DNA from: an uncultured Bryobacteraceae bacterium
GTDB taxonomy: Bacteria; Acidobacteriota; Terriglobia; Bryobacterales; Bryobacteraceae
Assembly: GCA_955652915.1 (NCBI GenBank)
Contig: CATPCJ010000071.1
Coordinates: 1 to 37,643 of the forward strand
Reading direction: 5' to 3'
DNA length: 37,643 nt
Below are positions 8,267 to 17,052 of the stretch, one piece after another. Under the pieces are notes generated by a model that ran no database searches, was not told the origin of the DNA, and was given only the letters and a program-made list of their open reading frames with translations. How positions within the stretch are numbered: position 1 is the first letter of the stretch; every line of letters begins with the position of its first letter. Made by a program: the position numbers and the translations under genes.

Positions 8267-8956
8267 CTAGGCGAGTGCGGCTTTCGGCACGGCGCCGAAC
8301 CTTCGCTCGCGCGAGTGGAATTCCGCCACAGCGGAGGCCAGATCCGATTCATTGAAGTCCGGCCACATCACTGGAGTGAAAATCAGCTCGGCATAGGCAC
8401 ACTCCCAAAGCAGGAAATCGCTAAGCCGTTTCTCGCCGCCGGTGCGGATCACAAGATCGACGTCGCCCGCCCCCAGCGCTTCCGAGAATGCTTCCCGCGT
8501 GCCCTTGCCCTTCAACCTTTTCGCCGCGTCCAGGATGGCATCGCGCGAGGAGTAGTCCACCGCCAGGCGCAAGTGCAGTTTGTCACCGCGAATAGTCGCC
8601 TTTTCGGCAGCCTCGATCTCGGGTAGAACCATGAGCGGCAGACGATCGCGCCGTCCAATCACGGAAATGCGCACGCCGTTCTCAACGCACTTGTCGCGCT
8701 CGCGCCGCAAGTAGGTGTGAAACAATCTCATCAGCGCCGACACTTCCGTACGCGGGCGCCGCCAGTTGTCGGACGAAAACGCGTACACCGTCAGGCTTCG
8801 AATACCCAAATTAGGGGCTGACTCGACGGTCCGGCGCAACGCCTCCGAACCCGCGCGATGTCCGGCGATGCGTGGAAGCCCGCGCGCCGTGGCCCAGCGG
8901 CCGTTGCCGTCCATGATAATCGCCGCGTGTAAAGTATCGTAAGTGCTTTGTTGCAT
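8267..8956 (-). CDS. uppS: Isoprenyl transferase (undecaprenyl diphosphate synthase)
   Basis: A cis-prenyltransferase that elongates farnesyl diphosphate with isopentenyl diphosphate to make the C55 lipid carrier for peptidoglycan and surface glycans. 229 residues, the usual length. Motifs: [13 protein letters not shown] with the catalytic Asp at the N-terminus, the GHRAG loop, the [11 protein letters not shown] stretch, and [18 protein letters not shown] near the C-terminus (usually IRTSGExRLSNFLLW). The ATG at 8956 has TTGGAG nine bases upstream; the TTG at 8971 is part of that ribosome binding site and was rejected. It sits 27 bases after the regulator gene and 2 bases before the dehydratase. 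Confidence 0.95.
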   Translation of the reverse strand: MQQSTYDTLHAAIIMDGNGRWATARGLPRIAGHRAGSEALRRTVESAPNLGIRSLTVYAFSSDNWRRPRTEVSALMRLFHTYLRRERDKCVENGVRISVIGRRDRLPLMVLPEIEAAEKATIRGDKLHLRLAVDYSSRDAILDAAKRLKGKGTREAFSEALGAGDVDLVIRTGGEKRLSDFLLWECAYAELIFTPVMWPDFNESDLASAVAEFHSRERRFGAVPKAALA

Positions 8957-8983
8957 AAAGCCAAACTCCAAAAAAAAGAGCGC

Positions 8984-9364
8984 CTACAGTTCCCGCATGG
9001 CGTGAATGAGGGCTTCCATGTGATTGAGATACTTCTCCAGCGCCCGGCGTCCAGCTTCGGTCAGACGATATTCAGTCTTTGGCATGCGGCCTTCAAACGA
9101 CTTCGTGCACGCGACGTAATTGGCTTCCTCCAGCTTGCGGGCGTGGACGCTCAGGTTTCCATCGGTCGTTTCCAGCAACTTCTTCAGTTCGTTGAACGTG
9201 AGAGATTGGTTCGCGGCCAGGGCGCTCACGATGCCCAGCCGCATGCGCTCATGGATCAACCGGTCCAGATCGGGCAGCGAATTGCCGCCCGCCACGGCAC
9301 GAACCCGTCCACTGGACGGCTTTTCATGAGCGGATTCCTTTCGAGCAGTATTGTTTCTAGCCAC
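8984..9364 (-). CDS. Winged-helix transcriptional regulator
   Basis: 126 residues from a GTG at 9364 preceded by AGGAGG. After a polar N-terminal tail, residues about 32-115 form a winged-helix DNA-binding domain ([23 protein letters not shown]... as first helices, [22 protein letters not shown] as recognition helix region, then the wing [17 protein letters not shown]). This resembles the MarR/ArsR-like winged-helix proteins found beside small membrane proteins in acidobacteria. The start overlaps the stop of the upstream membrane protein gene by 8 bases. The pair is probably translationally coupled, and the regulator may respond to or control the membrane protein. The ligand is unknown. Confidence 0.85.
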   Translation of the reverse strand: MARNNTARKESAHEKPSSGRVRAVAGGNSLPDLDRLIHERMRLGIVSALAANQSLTFNELKKLLETTDGNLSVHARKLEEANYVACTKSFEGRMPKTEYRLTEAGRRALEKYLNHMEALIHAMREL

Positions 9365-9971
9365 CGTACCTCCTGGCAATAATGATTCCGAAAATAAGAT
9401 GCAGGCCGCCAAATCCGGCGCCGAGAAAGGCCGTTCCCCATGCCAGCGGACAAAACAAAGCCACCGCGCCGATGAGCATGAAGCATAGCCCCATTACCGG
9501 GACTATACGCACCGAAAATGTTCCCCCGGTCACGACGCCGGTTCCGTAGAGCAGCAGCCACGTTCCGGGAATCGCCCCCGTCAATCCCGCGCGGTACAGC
9601 ACCAATGTCAGCAGCGCGCCCACCATCAGCGGCGGGGCGAAGCTAAGCAGAAATTTTCGCGCAGGAGCCGAAAGAAGCGGGACTTTGGCGCGACTGGCCT
9701 TGCGCATCATCGCCAGCGCCCCGAGAGCGATGGCGAAAGCGCCTTCAAACAGCCATGTCGTCAACCAGCTTTCCGTCGACGATTGACGCGACGCGATCAG
9801 CGTGGCGAGCAGGGCGCTAACACCCATGGCCACTCCTCCCCAGCCGGGGACGGCTGTGAAAGATCCGGCGCGCTCCATCGTGTCGCGAATAAACTTCAGG
9901 TTGTCCATCGCGTGGGTGTGCAGCGAGACCGGTTCAGGGCGAGCCGCCCGAATGGGCTGTACAGAGGCCAT
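9357..9971 (-). CDS. Multi-pass membrane protein of unknown function, partner of the winged-helix regulator
   Basis: 204 residues with about five or six hydrophobic segments (near 45-62, 68-88, 107-126, 132-150, 154-172 and 176-198). The N-terminal cytoplasmic stretch contains [20 protein letters not shown], a pattern I associate with small acidobacterial membrane proteins encoded next to winged-helix regulators. No catalytic motif is evident. Two starts are possible: the ATG at 9971, only six bases after a TATAAT box (which would make a leaderless message), or the ATG at 9908 (MDNLKF), which begins right at the conserved region but has no ribosome binding site. It is the first gene of the run toward uppS and the dehydratase. 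Confidence 0.8.
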   Translation of the reverse strand: MASVQPIRAARPEPVSLHTHAMDNLKFIRDTMERAGSFTAVPGWGGVAMGVSALLATLIASRQSSTESWLTTWLFEGAFAIALGALAMMRKASRAKVPLLSAPARKFLLSFAPPLMVGALLTLVLYRAGLTGAIPGTWLLLYGTGVVTGGTFSVRIVPVMGLCFMLIGAVALFCPLAWGTAFLGAGFGGLHLIFGIIIARRYGG

Positions 9972-9977
9972 GGAGAG

Positions 9978-10006
9978 ATTATACGGGAACTACTTTGTAT
10001 TGTAAA
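9978..10006 (-). promoter_or_regulatory. Near-consensus sigma-70-type promoter of the membrane protein-regulator-uppS run
   Basis: On the minus strand a TTTACA (10006-10001) and a TATAAT (9983-9978) are separated by exactly 17 bases. This is the best promoter match seen in the window. The expected transcription start falls at or within a base or two of the ATG at 9971. Confidence 0.75.
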
Positions 10007-10061
10007 GTGCTAAATTGGGGTAATTGTACTAATCGCCGCGGATCTCATTTTTCAGACAGCT

Positions 10062-11033
10062 TCAGAAAAGGCTCAACTGATCTTCTGGGGGAAATTCCAG
10101 CTCCTCCCGAGACTTCATCTTGTGGCGGGCCCGTACCTTCGCCAGCCGCTCCTCGATCAGCTCGGGATAGTGACCCTTGAGATAGGCGTTTTTTTCGAAG
10201 CGTTCCCGGTAGCGGCGCACCAAGTGCGGGAAGTGCAGCTCCAAGAACGGGAAGAAAACCTGCTGCGCGCAGGGCTTCAGAAACACCGGTGCCGCGCTGA
10301 AGGAACAGGCTCCGTTTTCCGCGGCCGCCTCACACACACCATCCAGGCTATCCTCACTATCGTTGATGAGCGGCATCACCGGATGCGCCAACACGCTGAC
10401 GGCAATGCCCGCGTCCGAGAGTTTTCGGATCGCTCCCAAACGTAACGCCGGACGTGGCGCGAGCGGTTCCAGCAAACGCGCCAGCGCTTCATCCAGAGTC
10501 GTGATGGTCATGTGCACCCGAACCTTGTTTCGCTTTGCAATCTGAGCAAGCAAGCCGACATCGCGGGCGATCAGATCCGATTTGGTCGTGATACCGATTT
10601 CGATGGCTCTTTCACCGGCTATTACCTCAAGCATTTTGCGGGTGATCCTGAAGCGCCGCTCCGCCGGCTGATACGGGTCCGTGGCGGTGCCGATCCATAC
10701 CGATTCGCCGCTCTTCACCTTTTTCAGTTCATGCCGGAAAGGCTCGGGCTGAAACCGTTTGGCATAGATCTTTCGTTCGAACAATTCAGGATCACGCAGC
10801 TCCATGAACTCGTGTGCGTAACGCGCATAACAGTATTTGCAGCCGAATTCACATCCGCGATACGGATTCGCGGTCCATATGAACCGCATCTTCGAACCGG
10901 AAGCTCGACCGATAAATCGCCGCGTCTCCAATTCCAGGTATTCCACGCGCTGCTTGGCTTCCAAGGTGGGGCTGGAGGCCGCTAAACGCGCGATACCAAT
11001 CAATTTCGGGGGAGAGTCGTCCTCAAAGAGCAT
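10062..11033 (-). CDS. Radical SAM protein (PA0069/Rv2578c, SplB-like) with C-terminal clamp-type motif
   Basis: 323 residues. The radical SAM [4Fe-4S] motif CEFGCKYCYA supplies Cys61, Cys65 and Cys68. The preceding TANPYRGCEFGC and the following WIGTATDPYQPAE are typical of the PA0069/Rv2578c group, which is related to spore photoproduct lyase. The reaction of this group is, to my knowledge, not established. The last five residues are QLSLF, the consensus of the bacterial beta sliding clamp binding motif, exposed at the extreme C-terminus after a charged linker. This hints at a DNA-related role. The gene is transcribed divergently from the small DUF1328 gene. Confidence 0.9.
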   Translation of the reverse strand: MLFEDDSPPKLIGIARLAASSPTLEAKQRVEYLELETRRFIGRASGSKMRFIWTANPYRGCEFGCKYCYARYAHEFMELRDPELFERKIYAKRFQPEPFRHELKKVKSGESVWIGTATDPYQPAERRFRITRKMLEVIAGERAIEIGITTKSDLIARDVGLLAQIAKRNKVRVHMTITTLDEALARLLEPLAPRPALRLGAIRKLSDAGIAVSVLAHPVMPLINDSEDSLDGVCEAAAENGACSFSAAPVFLKPCAQQVFFPFLELHFPHLVRRYRERFEKNAYLKGHYPELIEERLAKVRARHKMKSREELEFPPEDQLSLF

Positions 11034-11050
11034 ACGGAACCGCCCGCACT

Positions 11051-11080
11051 ATATTCGCCTTTTCTTCGCCTACAAGTCAA
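11051..11080 (-). promoter_or_regulatory. Candidate promoter of the radical SAM gene
   Basis: On the minus strand TTGACT (11080-11075) is followed after 18 bases by GAATAT (11056-11051), 17 bases before the ATG at 11033. The -35 box is good and the -10 box weak. Confidence 0.35.
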
Positions 11081-11132
11081 GAGCGAGAGTGTCACAACCC
11101 GCGCTGGGGAGCGTCCAACTTCCGAGGCCTTT

Positions 11133-11300
11133 ATGATGCGTTGGGCTTTTGCTTTTGTCGTAGCCGCTCTGCTCGTTGCGCTTCTGGGCGTGAGCGATTC
11201 AGTCAGCACATTCGGGGAGATCGCGAAAGTGCTTTTCTGGGTGTTGATAATCGGCTTCGTGTTCAGTATGGTTGTACACTTTTCGAAAAGCCGGGCTTGA
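11133..11300 (+). CDS. Small DUF1328-type membrane protein (55 residues)
   Basis: A short frame starting ATGATG and ending TGA at 11298-11300. The product starts MMRWAFAFVVAALLVALLG, has a short polar stretch (SDSVSTFGEIAK), a second hydrophobic segment (VLFWVLIIGFVFSMVV) and a basic tail (HFSKSRA). Two transmembrane helices around a GxIAK turn are characteristic of the DUF1328/UPF0391 (YtjA-like) family, small inner-membrane proteins of unknown role that are often stress-associated in other bacteria. The stop lies 3 bp from the convergent selB stop. An alternative start is the second ATG at 11136. Confidence 0.8.
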   Translation: MMRWAFAFVVAALLVALLGVSDSVSTFGEIAKVLFWVLIIGFVFSMVVHFSKSRA

Positions 11301-11303
11301 ACT

Positions 11304-13178
11304 TCAGAGGACAATACGGGAGTCGCCATCGCGGCGCGTAATTCGCTCGCGATCCAGAAATTCCAACAGGGGAATGGCGTACTTACGCGAGATTCCAGTC
11401 CAATCCTTGAATTCCGGTACGCCGAAGCGGCTCCCTCTGCGATTCGCCAGCAGCTCGCGCAAAGACTGGATGGCTGAAGCGTGGAAAACCAATTCGTCGC
11501 TTACGCGGATCAGCCGCTTATCGCGCAGCAGCAACTGCAGGATATTTCGGGCGCGCGTGGATTCCACACCGGACTTTCCAAGCACCGCGGCCAGAGCAGG
11601 CACCGCCAGCCCAGCCGAGCGGAACGCATTCTCAATTTTAGCGGACGCTTCTGTTTCGTCCTGCTTGAGCGAAATTTTGTGAGAAGCAAGACGCATGGTT
11701 TCGCCATCCACGGCGAGGGTCTTGGCCCGTGCCAACAGCGCGTCCAAGAGCCAAGGGGGCGCGCCCGGCAATTGTTTGCTGCGAACTTGTTCCTTCGAAA
11801 GACCGGCCAACAGCGGGTTCTCACGATGGAATCGCTTGAGGGTCTCATGCATCGTTTCCAATTGGGCAGCGATCCACGCGGCATCCAGAACCCAGAACTG
11901 CGGCGAGGCCAGAACAACAAATCCGGCGCTCGTCAAGGCCTTCTGTATATCCGCTTCCAGCAGGCCCGTGCGCGCAACCAGTTCCGGCATGCCCAGGCCA
12001 TGGCGGGACTCGCCTACCAGCCTCGCAATTTTCTCGGGAGTTGTTCCCGTTTCGAGAACTCGAAGGCGCTCTATCGACCCTTTACGCGGAGCGGCAATAT
12101 CCAGGACCACACCGCCGCCAATGGTCACCACCGGAGAAAACATGCGCACGATGAAGCGGTCGCCCGGCAGCAAGAGCAGCGGTTCACTCAACAGAAAGCG
12201 AACAAAGCCGCGAGTTCCGGGTTTCAGTGCGTCAGTACCTTGCAACGGGCGCGTCTCGGCTTCGACCTCAGCGGTGCCCGCGTGAAAATGAACTGGCGCG
12301 CGATGCTTCAGAGGCTTGGCGGAAGACAGCAGCTCAAAAGAGCAATCGACTTGACGGGTCGCCTCGAAACGTCCCGCTTCGGCCAGCGTCATGCCGCGCC
12401 GCAAATACTCGGCGTCCACTCCGGCCGCGTTCAACGCGGTTCGCTGCCCCGCGGTTGCTTGTTCAACGCTCGAGGCATGCACCTGAATTCCGCGGACTCG
12501 AACCCGTTCGCGTCCCGGATGGAGCTCCACTTCCTGCTCCAAGCGTACGGTTCCCGAAACGAGCGTGCCGGTGACGACCGTCCCAAAGCCTCGCATGGAA
12601 AACGCGCGATCGATCGGCAGGCGAAAATACTGAGAGGCATCTTTTTCGTGAATCGAAGCCGCCACTTTCTCAATTTCCGCCTGCAGCCCGGCGATGCCCG
12701 CGCCGGTGGTGGAGCTGACGGCGATTACAGGAGCATTTTCCAAAAATGAACCGCGCACAAATTCGTCGACCTCAAGGCGCACCAGCTCGAGCAGATCGGG
12801 ATCGGCCAGATCGGATTTGGTCAGCACTACAATTCCGTGCCGCAGGCCCAGCAGCCTGCAGATGTCAAAATGTTCACGAGTTTGAGGCTTAATGGATTCG
12901 TCGGCAGCTATAACAAATAGAACAAGATCGATGCCCCCCACACCCGCCAGCATGTTTTTGATGAACCTTTCATGGCCGGGGACGTCTACAAAACCGAGGC
13001 GGACATTTTCCGATATGGCTAGATGCGCGAAGCCCAGATCAATGGAGATTCCACGCTGCTTCTCTTCCCTCAGCCGGTCTGTGTCGATGCCGGTGAGCGC
13101 GCCGACCAGCGCTGTCTTGCCGTGGTCGATGTGGCCCGCCGTGCCGATAATGATGTTTTTCATCTCGACGCTCTTCAT
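11304..13178 (-). CDS. selB: Selenocysteine-specific translation elongation factor SelB
   Basis: GTPase that delivers selenocysteinyl-tRNA to UGA codons marked by a SECIS hairpin. 624 residues. The G1 loop is [11 protein letters not shown] (12-22), a G3 DVPGHE and a G4 TKSD follow, then EF-Tu-like beta-barrel domains and a C-terminal run of winged-helix domains (about 380-624) that bind the SECIS RNA. The [14 protein letters not shown] start, the [17 protein letters not shown] switch region and the length separate it from EF-Tu. I kept the ATG at 13178 (GAGGGG five bases upstream); the ATG at 13163 is the alternative. No selA, selD, tRNA-Sec gene or recognisable selenoprotein with an in-frame TGA was found in the window; the MsrB here uses Cys. 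The gene is convergent with the DUF1328 gene and overlaps the VWA gene head to head. Confidence 0.95.
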   Translation of the reverse strand: MKSVEMKNIIIGTAGHIDHGKTALVGALTGIDTDRLREEKQRGISIDLGFAHLAISENVRLGFVDVPGHERFIKNMLAGVGGIDLVLFVIAADESIKPQTREHFDICRLLGLRHGIVVLTKSDLADPDLLELVRLEVDEFVRGSFLENAPVIAVSSTTGAGIAGLQAEIEKVAASIHEKDASQYFRLPIDRAFSMRGFGTVVTGTLVSGTVRLEQEVELHPGRERVRVRGIQVHASSVEQATAGQRTALNAAGVDAEYLRRGMTLAEAGRFEATRQVDCSFELLSSAKPLKHRAPVHFHAGTAEVEAETRPLQGTDALKPGTRGFVRFLLSEPLLLLPGDRFIVRMFSPVVTIGGGVVLDIAAPRKGSIERLRVLETGTTPEKIARLVGESRHGLGMPELVARTGLLEADIQKALTSAGFVVLASPQFWVLDAAWIAAQLETMHETLKRFHRENPLLAGLSKEQVRSKQLPGAPPWLLDALLARAKTLAVDGETMRLASHKISLKQDETEASAKIENAFRSAGLAVPALAAVLGKSGVESTRARNILQLLLRDKRLIRVSDELVFHASAIQSLRELLANRRGSRFGVPEFKDWTGISRKYAIPLLEFLDRERITRRDGDSRIVL

Positions 13179-14073
13179 CCTAACCCCTCTCAGGGCTCAA
13201 AATGCAGAAACGCCGACTTTCAAGACCGGCGTGGCCGATGTCCGAGTGGATGTCATGGCGTCGCAGGGCCAGGATTTGATCAACAGCCTGACCAAGGACG
13301 ATTTCGCTCTCACGGACGAGGGGCAGCCGCAGTCGATCATTTCATTCGGCCACGGCGATGAGCAATTGAATCTAATCCTGCTGCTGGACATCAGCGGCAG
13401 CATGCAGAGTCATATCGACCTGATCGCCAAGACAGCGCGCCAAGCTCTGGGTCATTTGCGGCCGGGCGACCGCGTCGCGATTATGGTGTTCGCGAAGACC
13501 ACCGCCGTCCACCAGGACTTCAGCGACAATTTGGCGGAAACAGCGCGCCAGATTGGGAGCGCGGTGCGGGATCACGACGTGGGCGTAACCACCCAGATCA
13601 ACGCCGCGGTGGTGGATGCGGCGCATTACATGCAGGGCCACGCCGATTCCATGGGTAGGCGCGCAATTTTGATCCTGACCGATAATTTGAGCACCAGCTT
13701 TCAGCTCACCGACGGGCAGGTGATCCGCGAGCTGAACAAGTCGGATACCGTATTTAATGCGATTGTAACGGGCAGGGCGATCCGGCCGAATCCTCCGGGG
13801 CCGAGCATGTTTCCGAACCGGGACTTCACGCCGGCTAACGTTTTTCACCTGGCGGAAGAAACGGGCGGCGAATGGGTAAAGGCGGAACACGCCGACGCAT
13901 CGTTCAACGATATGATCCAGCGCATCCGCAGCCGCTATATGCTGGTTTACCGCGCGCCCGAGGCGGTTGCCAAAGGAACGTTCCGGCACATCGCCGTTTC
14001 ATTGACGGCCGCTGCGAAGCGGCGATATCCTTTTGCGGAACTCCGCGCGCGGAGCGGTTACTACGTCGAGTAG
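13150..14073 (+). CDS. Secreted VWFA-domain protein, acidobacterial type
   Basis: 307 residues. The signal peptide is [17 protein letters not shown], followed by the N-terminal strand region typical of the VWFA-related acidobacterial family ([20 protein letters not shown], then [11 protein letters not shown]). The von Willebrand A domain starts near residue 75 with the metal-ion-dependent adhesion motif DISGSM, and ILTDNLST supplies the later Asp. It is probably an extracytoplasmic metal-dependent binding protein; partners are unknown. The start lies inside the 5' end of selB on the other strand, an overlap of about 29 bp. I prefer it because it yields a complete signal peptide exactly where the family expects one; in-frame ATGs further upstream are antisense to selB and not signal-like. 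Confidence 0.82.
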   Translation: MMFFISTLFILTPLRAQNAETPTFKTGVADVRVDVMASQGQDLINSLTKDDFALTDEGQPQSIISFGHGDEQLNLILLLDISGSMQSHIDLIAKTARQALGHLRPGDRVAIMVFAKTTAVHQDFSDNLAETARQIGSAVRDHDVGVTTQINAAVVDAAHYMQGHADSMGRRAILILTDNLSTSFQLTDGQVIRELNKSDTVFNAIVTGRAIRPNPPGPSMFPNRDFTPANVFHLAEETGGEWVKAEHADASFNDMIQRIRSRYMLVYRAPEAVAKGTFRHIAVSLTAAAKRRYPFAELRARSGYYVE

Positions 14074-14085
14074 TGGAGCCTGTGT

Positions 14086-14117
14086 GGGGCAGGCCCTCGC
14101 TTTTCATGGCCTGCCGC
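14086..14117. repeat. Short hairpin after the VWA gene
   Basis: Arms GGCAGGCC (14088-14095) and GGCCTGCC (14108-14115) are perfect inverted repeats embedded in GTGGGGCAGG...GCCGCCCC. It lies 14 bases after the VWA stop, so it could serve as terminator, and its GTGGGGCAGG end matches the larger element at 14167. Confidence 0.5.
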
Positions 14118-14166
14118 CCCGGAGACCAACGCAGACGACAAAAGATCAACCTGGCACATAGTAATT

Positions 14167-14284
14167 GTGGGGCAGGTTGGTAACAGTTGGTAACCTGCGG
14201 CCGATTGGCAATCGGCCCGTAAGTAATTGCGGATCCAACGCCAGGCGGATTACCAATCCGCGGCAGGATGCCATCCTGCCCCAC
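14167..14284. repeat. Modular palindromic element between the VWA and ADOP genes
   Basis: The ends GTGGGGCAGG (14167-14176) and CCTGCCCCAC (14275-14284) are exact inverted repeats. Inside are four adjacent palindromes: 14172-14198 (GCAGGTT/AACCTGC), 14199-14217 (GGCCGATT/AATCGGCC), 14245-14261 (GCGGATT/AATCCGC) and 14262-14280 (GGCAGGAT/ATCCTGCC). The gap 14074-14337 holds nothing else. Confidence 0.75.
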
Positions 14285-14337
14285 ATAAGAATGTCCAAAC
14301 TCCAGAAGCGGACGACAAAAGATCGTCGGCGCCACCT

Positions 14338-16983
14338 TTACTCTTCGCGCAAAGCTGTCATTGGATCTACCCGGACGGCTCGCAGGGCCGGCGCCAAGGC
14401 CGCCAATCCCGAGGCCGCAAGCACACATATCAATGGCAGCGCCAAACTTGGAACATCCGAGGGTTTTACTTCGAATAGCAGCGTAGAGATATAGCGCGAA
14501 AGCGCGAACCCTCCGGCGATCCCACAGGCGAGACCGGCGAAGATTACCAGATAAATGTCCGAAACCACCAGCCGGACAACTTTGGACCGTCTCGCGCCCA
14601 GGGCGATCCGAATCCCGATTTCTTTCGTTCGTCTCAATACCGAGTAGCTCAGAACCCCGTAAAGTCCCACCGCTGCCAGAACGACCGCGACCAACGCGAA
14701 GAAACCGGCCAGCAGCGCCAACAAACGTTCTCGAAGAAGCGTGTTGTCGATGCGGGTGGATTGCAGCGTCACATCCGTGACACGCAAAGCAGGATTCACG
14801 CGCGGGATCTCGTCGCGCAGGGTGGACACGAGACTGAGCAGATTGGCCGCGGTTCGTACTTCCAGCGTCGCGCTCACCTCGCGCAGTGGCTCATAAGCGG
14901 TGGGCGCGGCCGGTTCCCGCAGATTATTGTACTTGGCGTCCCGGATAATCCCCACGATTTCCTGAGCGACGGGATGGGGTGTGTCGCCTATCTTCTCGAA
15001 CCGTTTGCCCAACGGGTTTTCGCCCGGAAAATATTGGCTCGCGAAGGTCTGATCGACGATTACCGCGGTGGATGACGGCTCCGTATCGCGCTCGTCAAAC
15101 TCCCGGCCACTCAGCAAACGAATTTGCATGGTCTCGAAGAAACCCGGCGAAACCGCGAGATAACGGGGACGTACCGGCTCTTGCTCGCGCCCCGGCATCC
15201 TGATAATCGGGGTCATAACCCAAGCGAAGTTCCCTCCGATAAGTCCCTGCGCGGACAAACTGGCCGCTTGCACGTTGGGAAGCCGGCGAACATGATCGAG
15301 CAATTGCATCCCGGCCACTCTGGTTTTCACGGGTTCCAGCTTTCGAGCCTGGATGCTAACCAAAACCACGCCGGTCTTCGAAAATCCAAGATCGACGTTC
15401 GTCAACTTCTGAAACGAAGCCAGCAGCAAGCCGCCCACAAAGAGCACTACAAAGCTGAAGCCAACTTGCGCCGCCAACAGGGGCCGAAGTATTCCGATCC
15501 TGCCGGATTGTTTGCCGCCGCCGGCTTTCAGTGTTTCGTGCGGAGATACGGCGGAAGCGCGGAGGGCCGGCGCCAGGCCGAAGAGCACAGTGGTGGCGAT
15601 GCCGATGAAAGCGACGAACGCGAGCATCCGCCAATCGATATGCAGATCCAAATATGCCGGATAATCCGAAGGCGAAAGCAAGTTGACGATCAGCGGGGCC
15701 GTAAGAGACGCCAAGCCCAGGCCCAAAACGCAGGCCACGCCCGCCAACAAGCCGCTCTCAATCAGGAGTTGCTGGACCAGCCGCATCCGGCCCGCGCCGA
15801 TTGAGATACGCATCGCCATTTCGCGTTCCCGAGCCGCGGCGCGCGCGATCAGCAGATTTGCCACATTCGAGCAGGCGATTAAAAGGACCAGTCCGACCAC
15901 TACAGCCAGGACCAACAGGGGACGTTCAAATTCGATGCGCACCATGGTGGGTCCGCCTCTTGACGCTGGCCGCAGGTACAAGGGCGCATTGACGAAGTTT
16001 GTGAGTAAGGGCTGAGGAAGGCCCGGCCGCATCAACTGGGTGAGATGCTCGCGACGGAAATTCGTGAGCGTGGCTTGTAGCCGTTGCCGGAGTTGCTCCA
16101 GGGCCGCATCGGATTTCAAACGCGCCCAAATTCTGAAGGATTGACCCTGGAGTGAATCAGGATCGGCAGGCGTTTCAATCGGCGCCCACAAGTCAATCAA
16201 GTAGCCGGGTTCAACACCGATGAAATTCCTGGCTGCAACGCCAACGATCTGATATTGAGCGTCGTTGAAGGTGAGCCATTTGCCAAGAACCGCTGGACTA
16301 CCGCCAAAACGGCGCCTCCAGAAGTTATAGCTGAGAACTACCACACGGTGTCCGGCGTGCCCGTCGTCATTAGCCCCGATCACTCGACCCAGCACGGGTT
16401 GAACGCCGAGAACCCCAAAGCCGTTGCCGGAAATCCGTTCAGTTCGAATCTTCTCTTCCTGATTGCCCGAGTCGTCGAATACCACCGGAGTGAGTGCTCC
16501 GCCATAAAGCATGCCGAACAATTCTGCCTGGCTGCCGGCGGCTTGACGGAGACGTTCGTAAAGCGGGTAGTTGAAATGTGTGCCTTCCATGGCGTGGCCA
16601 TACGGGTCGGGATACGTAAGCGCGACTAACTGCTCCGGTGCGGGCACCGGAAGTGTTCGCAGAAGGAGCGCATCGATGAGAGAGAATGCGGCGGTCGAGG
16701 CGCCGATCGCGAGTGAAAGCGAAAGGATGGCCGCCGTGGTTACCACGCGGTTCTTGAGTAGCATTCGCAGGCCAAAGCGCGTGTCTTGGAAAATGGATTC
16801 GAGCCAGGAAAACAATTTGGCGTCGCGCCTTGATTCGCGCAGCAATAGTCGATTGCCGAAGTGGCGCTGGGCTTCGCTTCGCGCTTCCTCAGGCGGAAGA
16901 CCGGCGTCCATCAGCTCTTCATCCAGATCGCGATCCAGGCGGGCACTGCGGAAGACGTTCGCTAGACGCGATAACCAGGACAT
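14338..16983 (-). CDS. ADOP-family ABC transporter permease (MacB/FtsX type)
   Basis: 881 residues matching the acidobacterial duplicated orphan permease family. The N-terminal helical region (SWLSRLANVFRSARLDRDLDEEL, then PPEEARSEAQRHFGN) precedes the first membrane segment near residue 80-100, a MacB-type periplasmic domain, and three membrane segments near 355-470 (VVVGLVLLIACSNVANLLIARAAAREREMA). A second half repeats this arrangement with a C-terminal FtsX-like block (LYGVLSYSVLRRTKEIGIRIALGARR) and ends VDPMTALREE. No ATPase gene is adjacent, as is usual for this family; substrate unknown. The ribosome binding site GGAGAGGAG precedes the ATG. The N-terminal helical region lacks about 16 residues that homologues usually have after DEEL. 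Confidence 0.9.
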   Translation of the reverse strand: MSWLSRLANVFRSARLDRDLDEELMDAGLPPEEARSEAQRHFGNRLLLRESRRDAKLFSWLESIFQDTRFGLRMLLKNRVVTTAAILSLSLAIGASTAAFSLIDALLLRTLPVPAPEQLVALTYPDPYGHAMEGTHFNYPLYERLRQAAGSQAELFGMLYGGALTPVVFDDSGNQEEKIRTERISGNGFGVLGVQPVLGRVIGANDDGHAGHRVVVLSYNFWRRRFGGSPAVLGKWLTFNDAQYQIVGVAARNFIGVEPGYLIDLWAPIETPADPDSLQGQSFRIWARLKSDAALEQLRQRLQATLTNFRREHLTQLMRPGLPQPLLTNFVNAPLYLRPASRGGPTMVRIEFERPLLVLAVVVGLVLLIACSNVANLLIARAAAREREMAMRISIGAGRMRLVQQLLIESGLLAGVACVLGLGLASLTAPLIVNLLSPSDYPAYLDLHIDWRMLAFVAFIGIATTVLFGLAPALRASAVSPHETLKAGGGKQSGRIGILRPLLAAQVGFSFVVLFVGGLLLASFQKLTNVDLGFSKTGVVLVSIQARKLEPVKTRVAGMQLLDHVRRLPNVQAASLSAQGLIGGNFAWVMTPIIRMPGREQEPVRPRYLAVSPGFFETMQIRLLSGREFDERDTEPSSTAVIVDQTFASQYFPGENPLGKRFEKIGDTPHPVAQEIVGIIRDAKYNNLREPAAPTAYEPLREVSATLEVRTAANLLSLVSTLRDEIPRVNPALRVTDVTLQSTRIDNTLLRERLLALLAGFFALVAVVLAAVGLYGVLSYSVLRRTKEIGIRIALGARRSKVVRLVVSDIYLVIFAGLACGIAGGFALSRYISTLLFEVKPSDVPSLALPLICVLAASGLAALAPALRAVRVDPMTALREE

Positions 16984-17021
16984 TGATCTCCTCTCCTTAT
17001 GCTCGCCTGCTGAGCGCTCCC

Positions 17022-17050
17022 ATACTCAGTTATCTTAGTATATTTGTCAA
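17022..17050 (-). promoter_or_regulatory. Promoter/operator candidate of the ADOP permease
   Basis: On the minus strand a perfect TTGACA (17050-17045) is followed by an imperfect palindrome, ATACT...AGTAT, at 17041-17022 (8 of 10 arm positions pair). An AT-rich palindrome directly behind a -35 box is what a PadR-type repressor site would look like. PadR regulators commonly accompany ADOP genes, but the only padR seen here is a pseudogene at 20978. No good -10 box is visible at 17 bases. Confidence 0.4.
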
Positions 17051-17052
17051 GC

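Noticed and set aside
11481..12749. A 422-codon open frame on the plus strand
   Set aside because: Antisense to selB, Arg/Gln/Asn-rich, no domain; GC-rich codons keep the opposite strand open.
11304..13178. Possible SECIS element or selenoprotein near selB
   Set aside because: No in-frame TGA within a recognisable redox motif and no convincing SECIS loop was found around selB or msrB.
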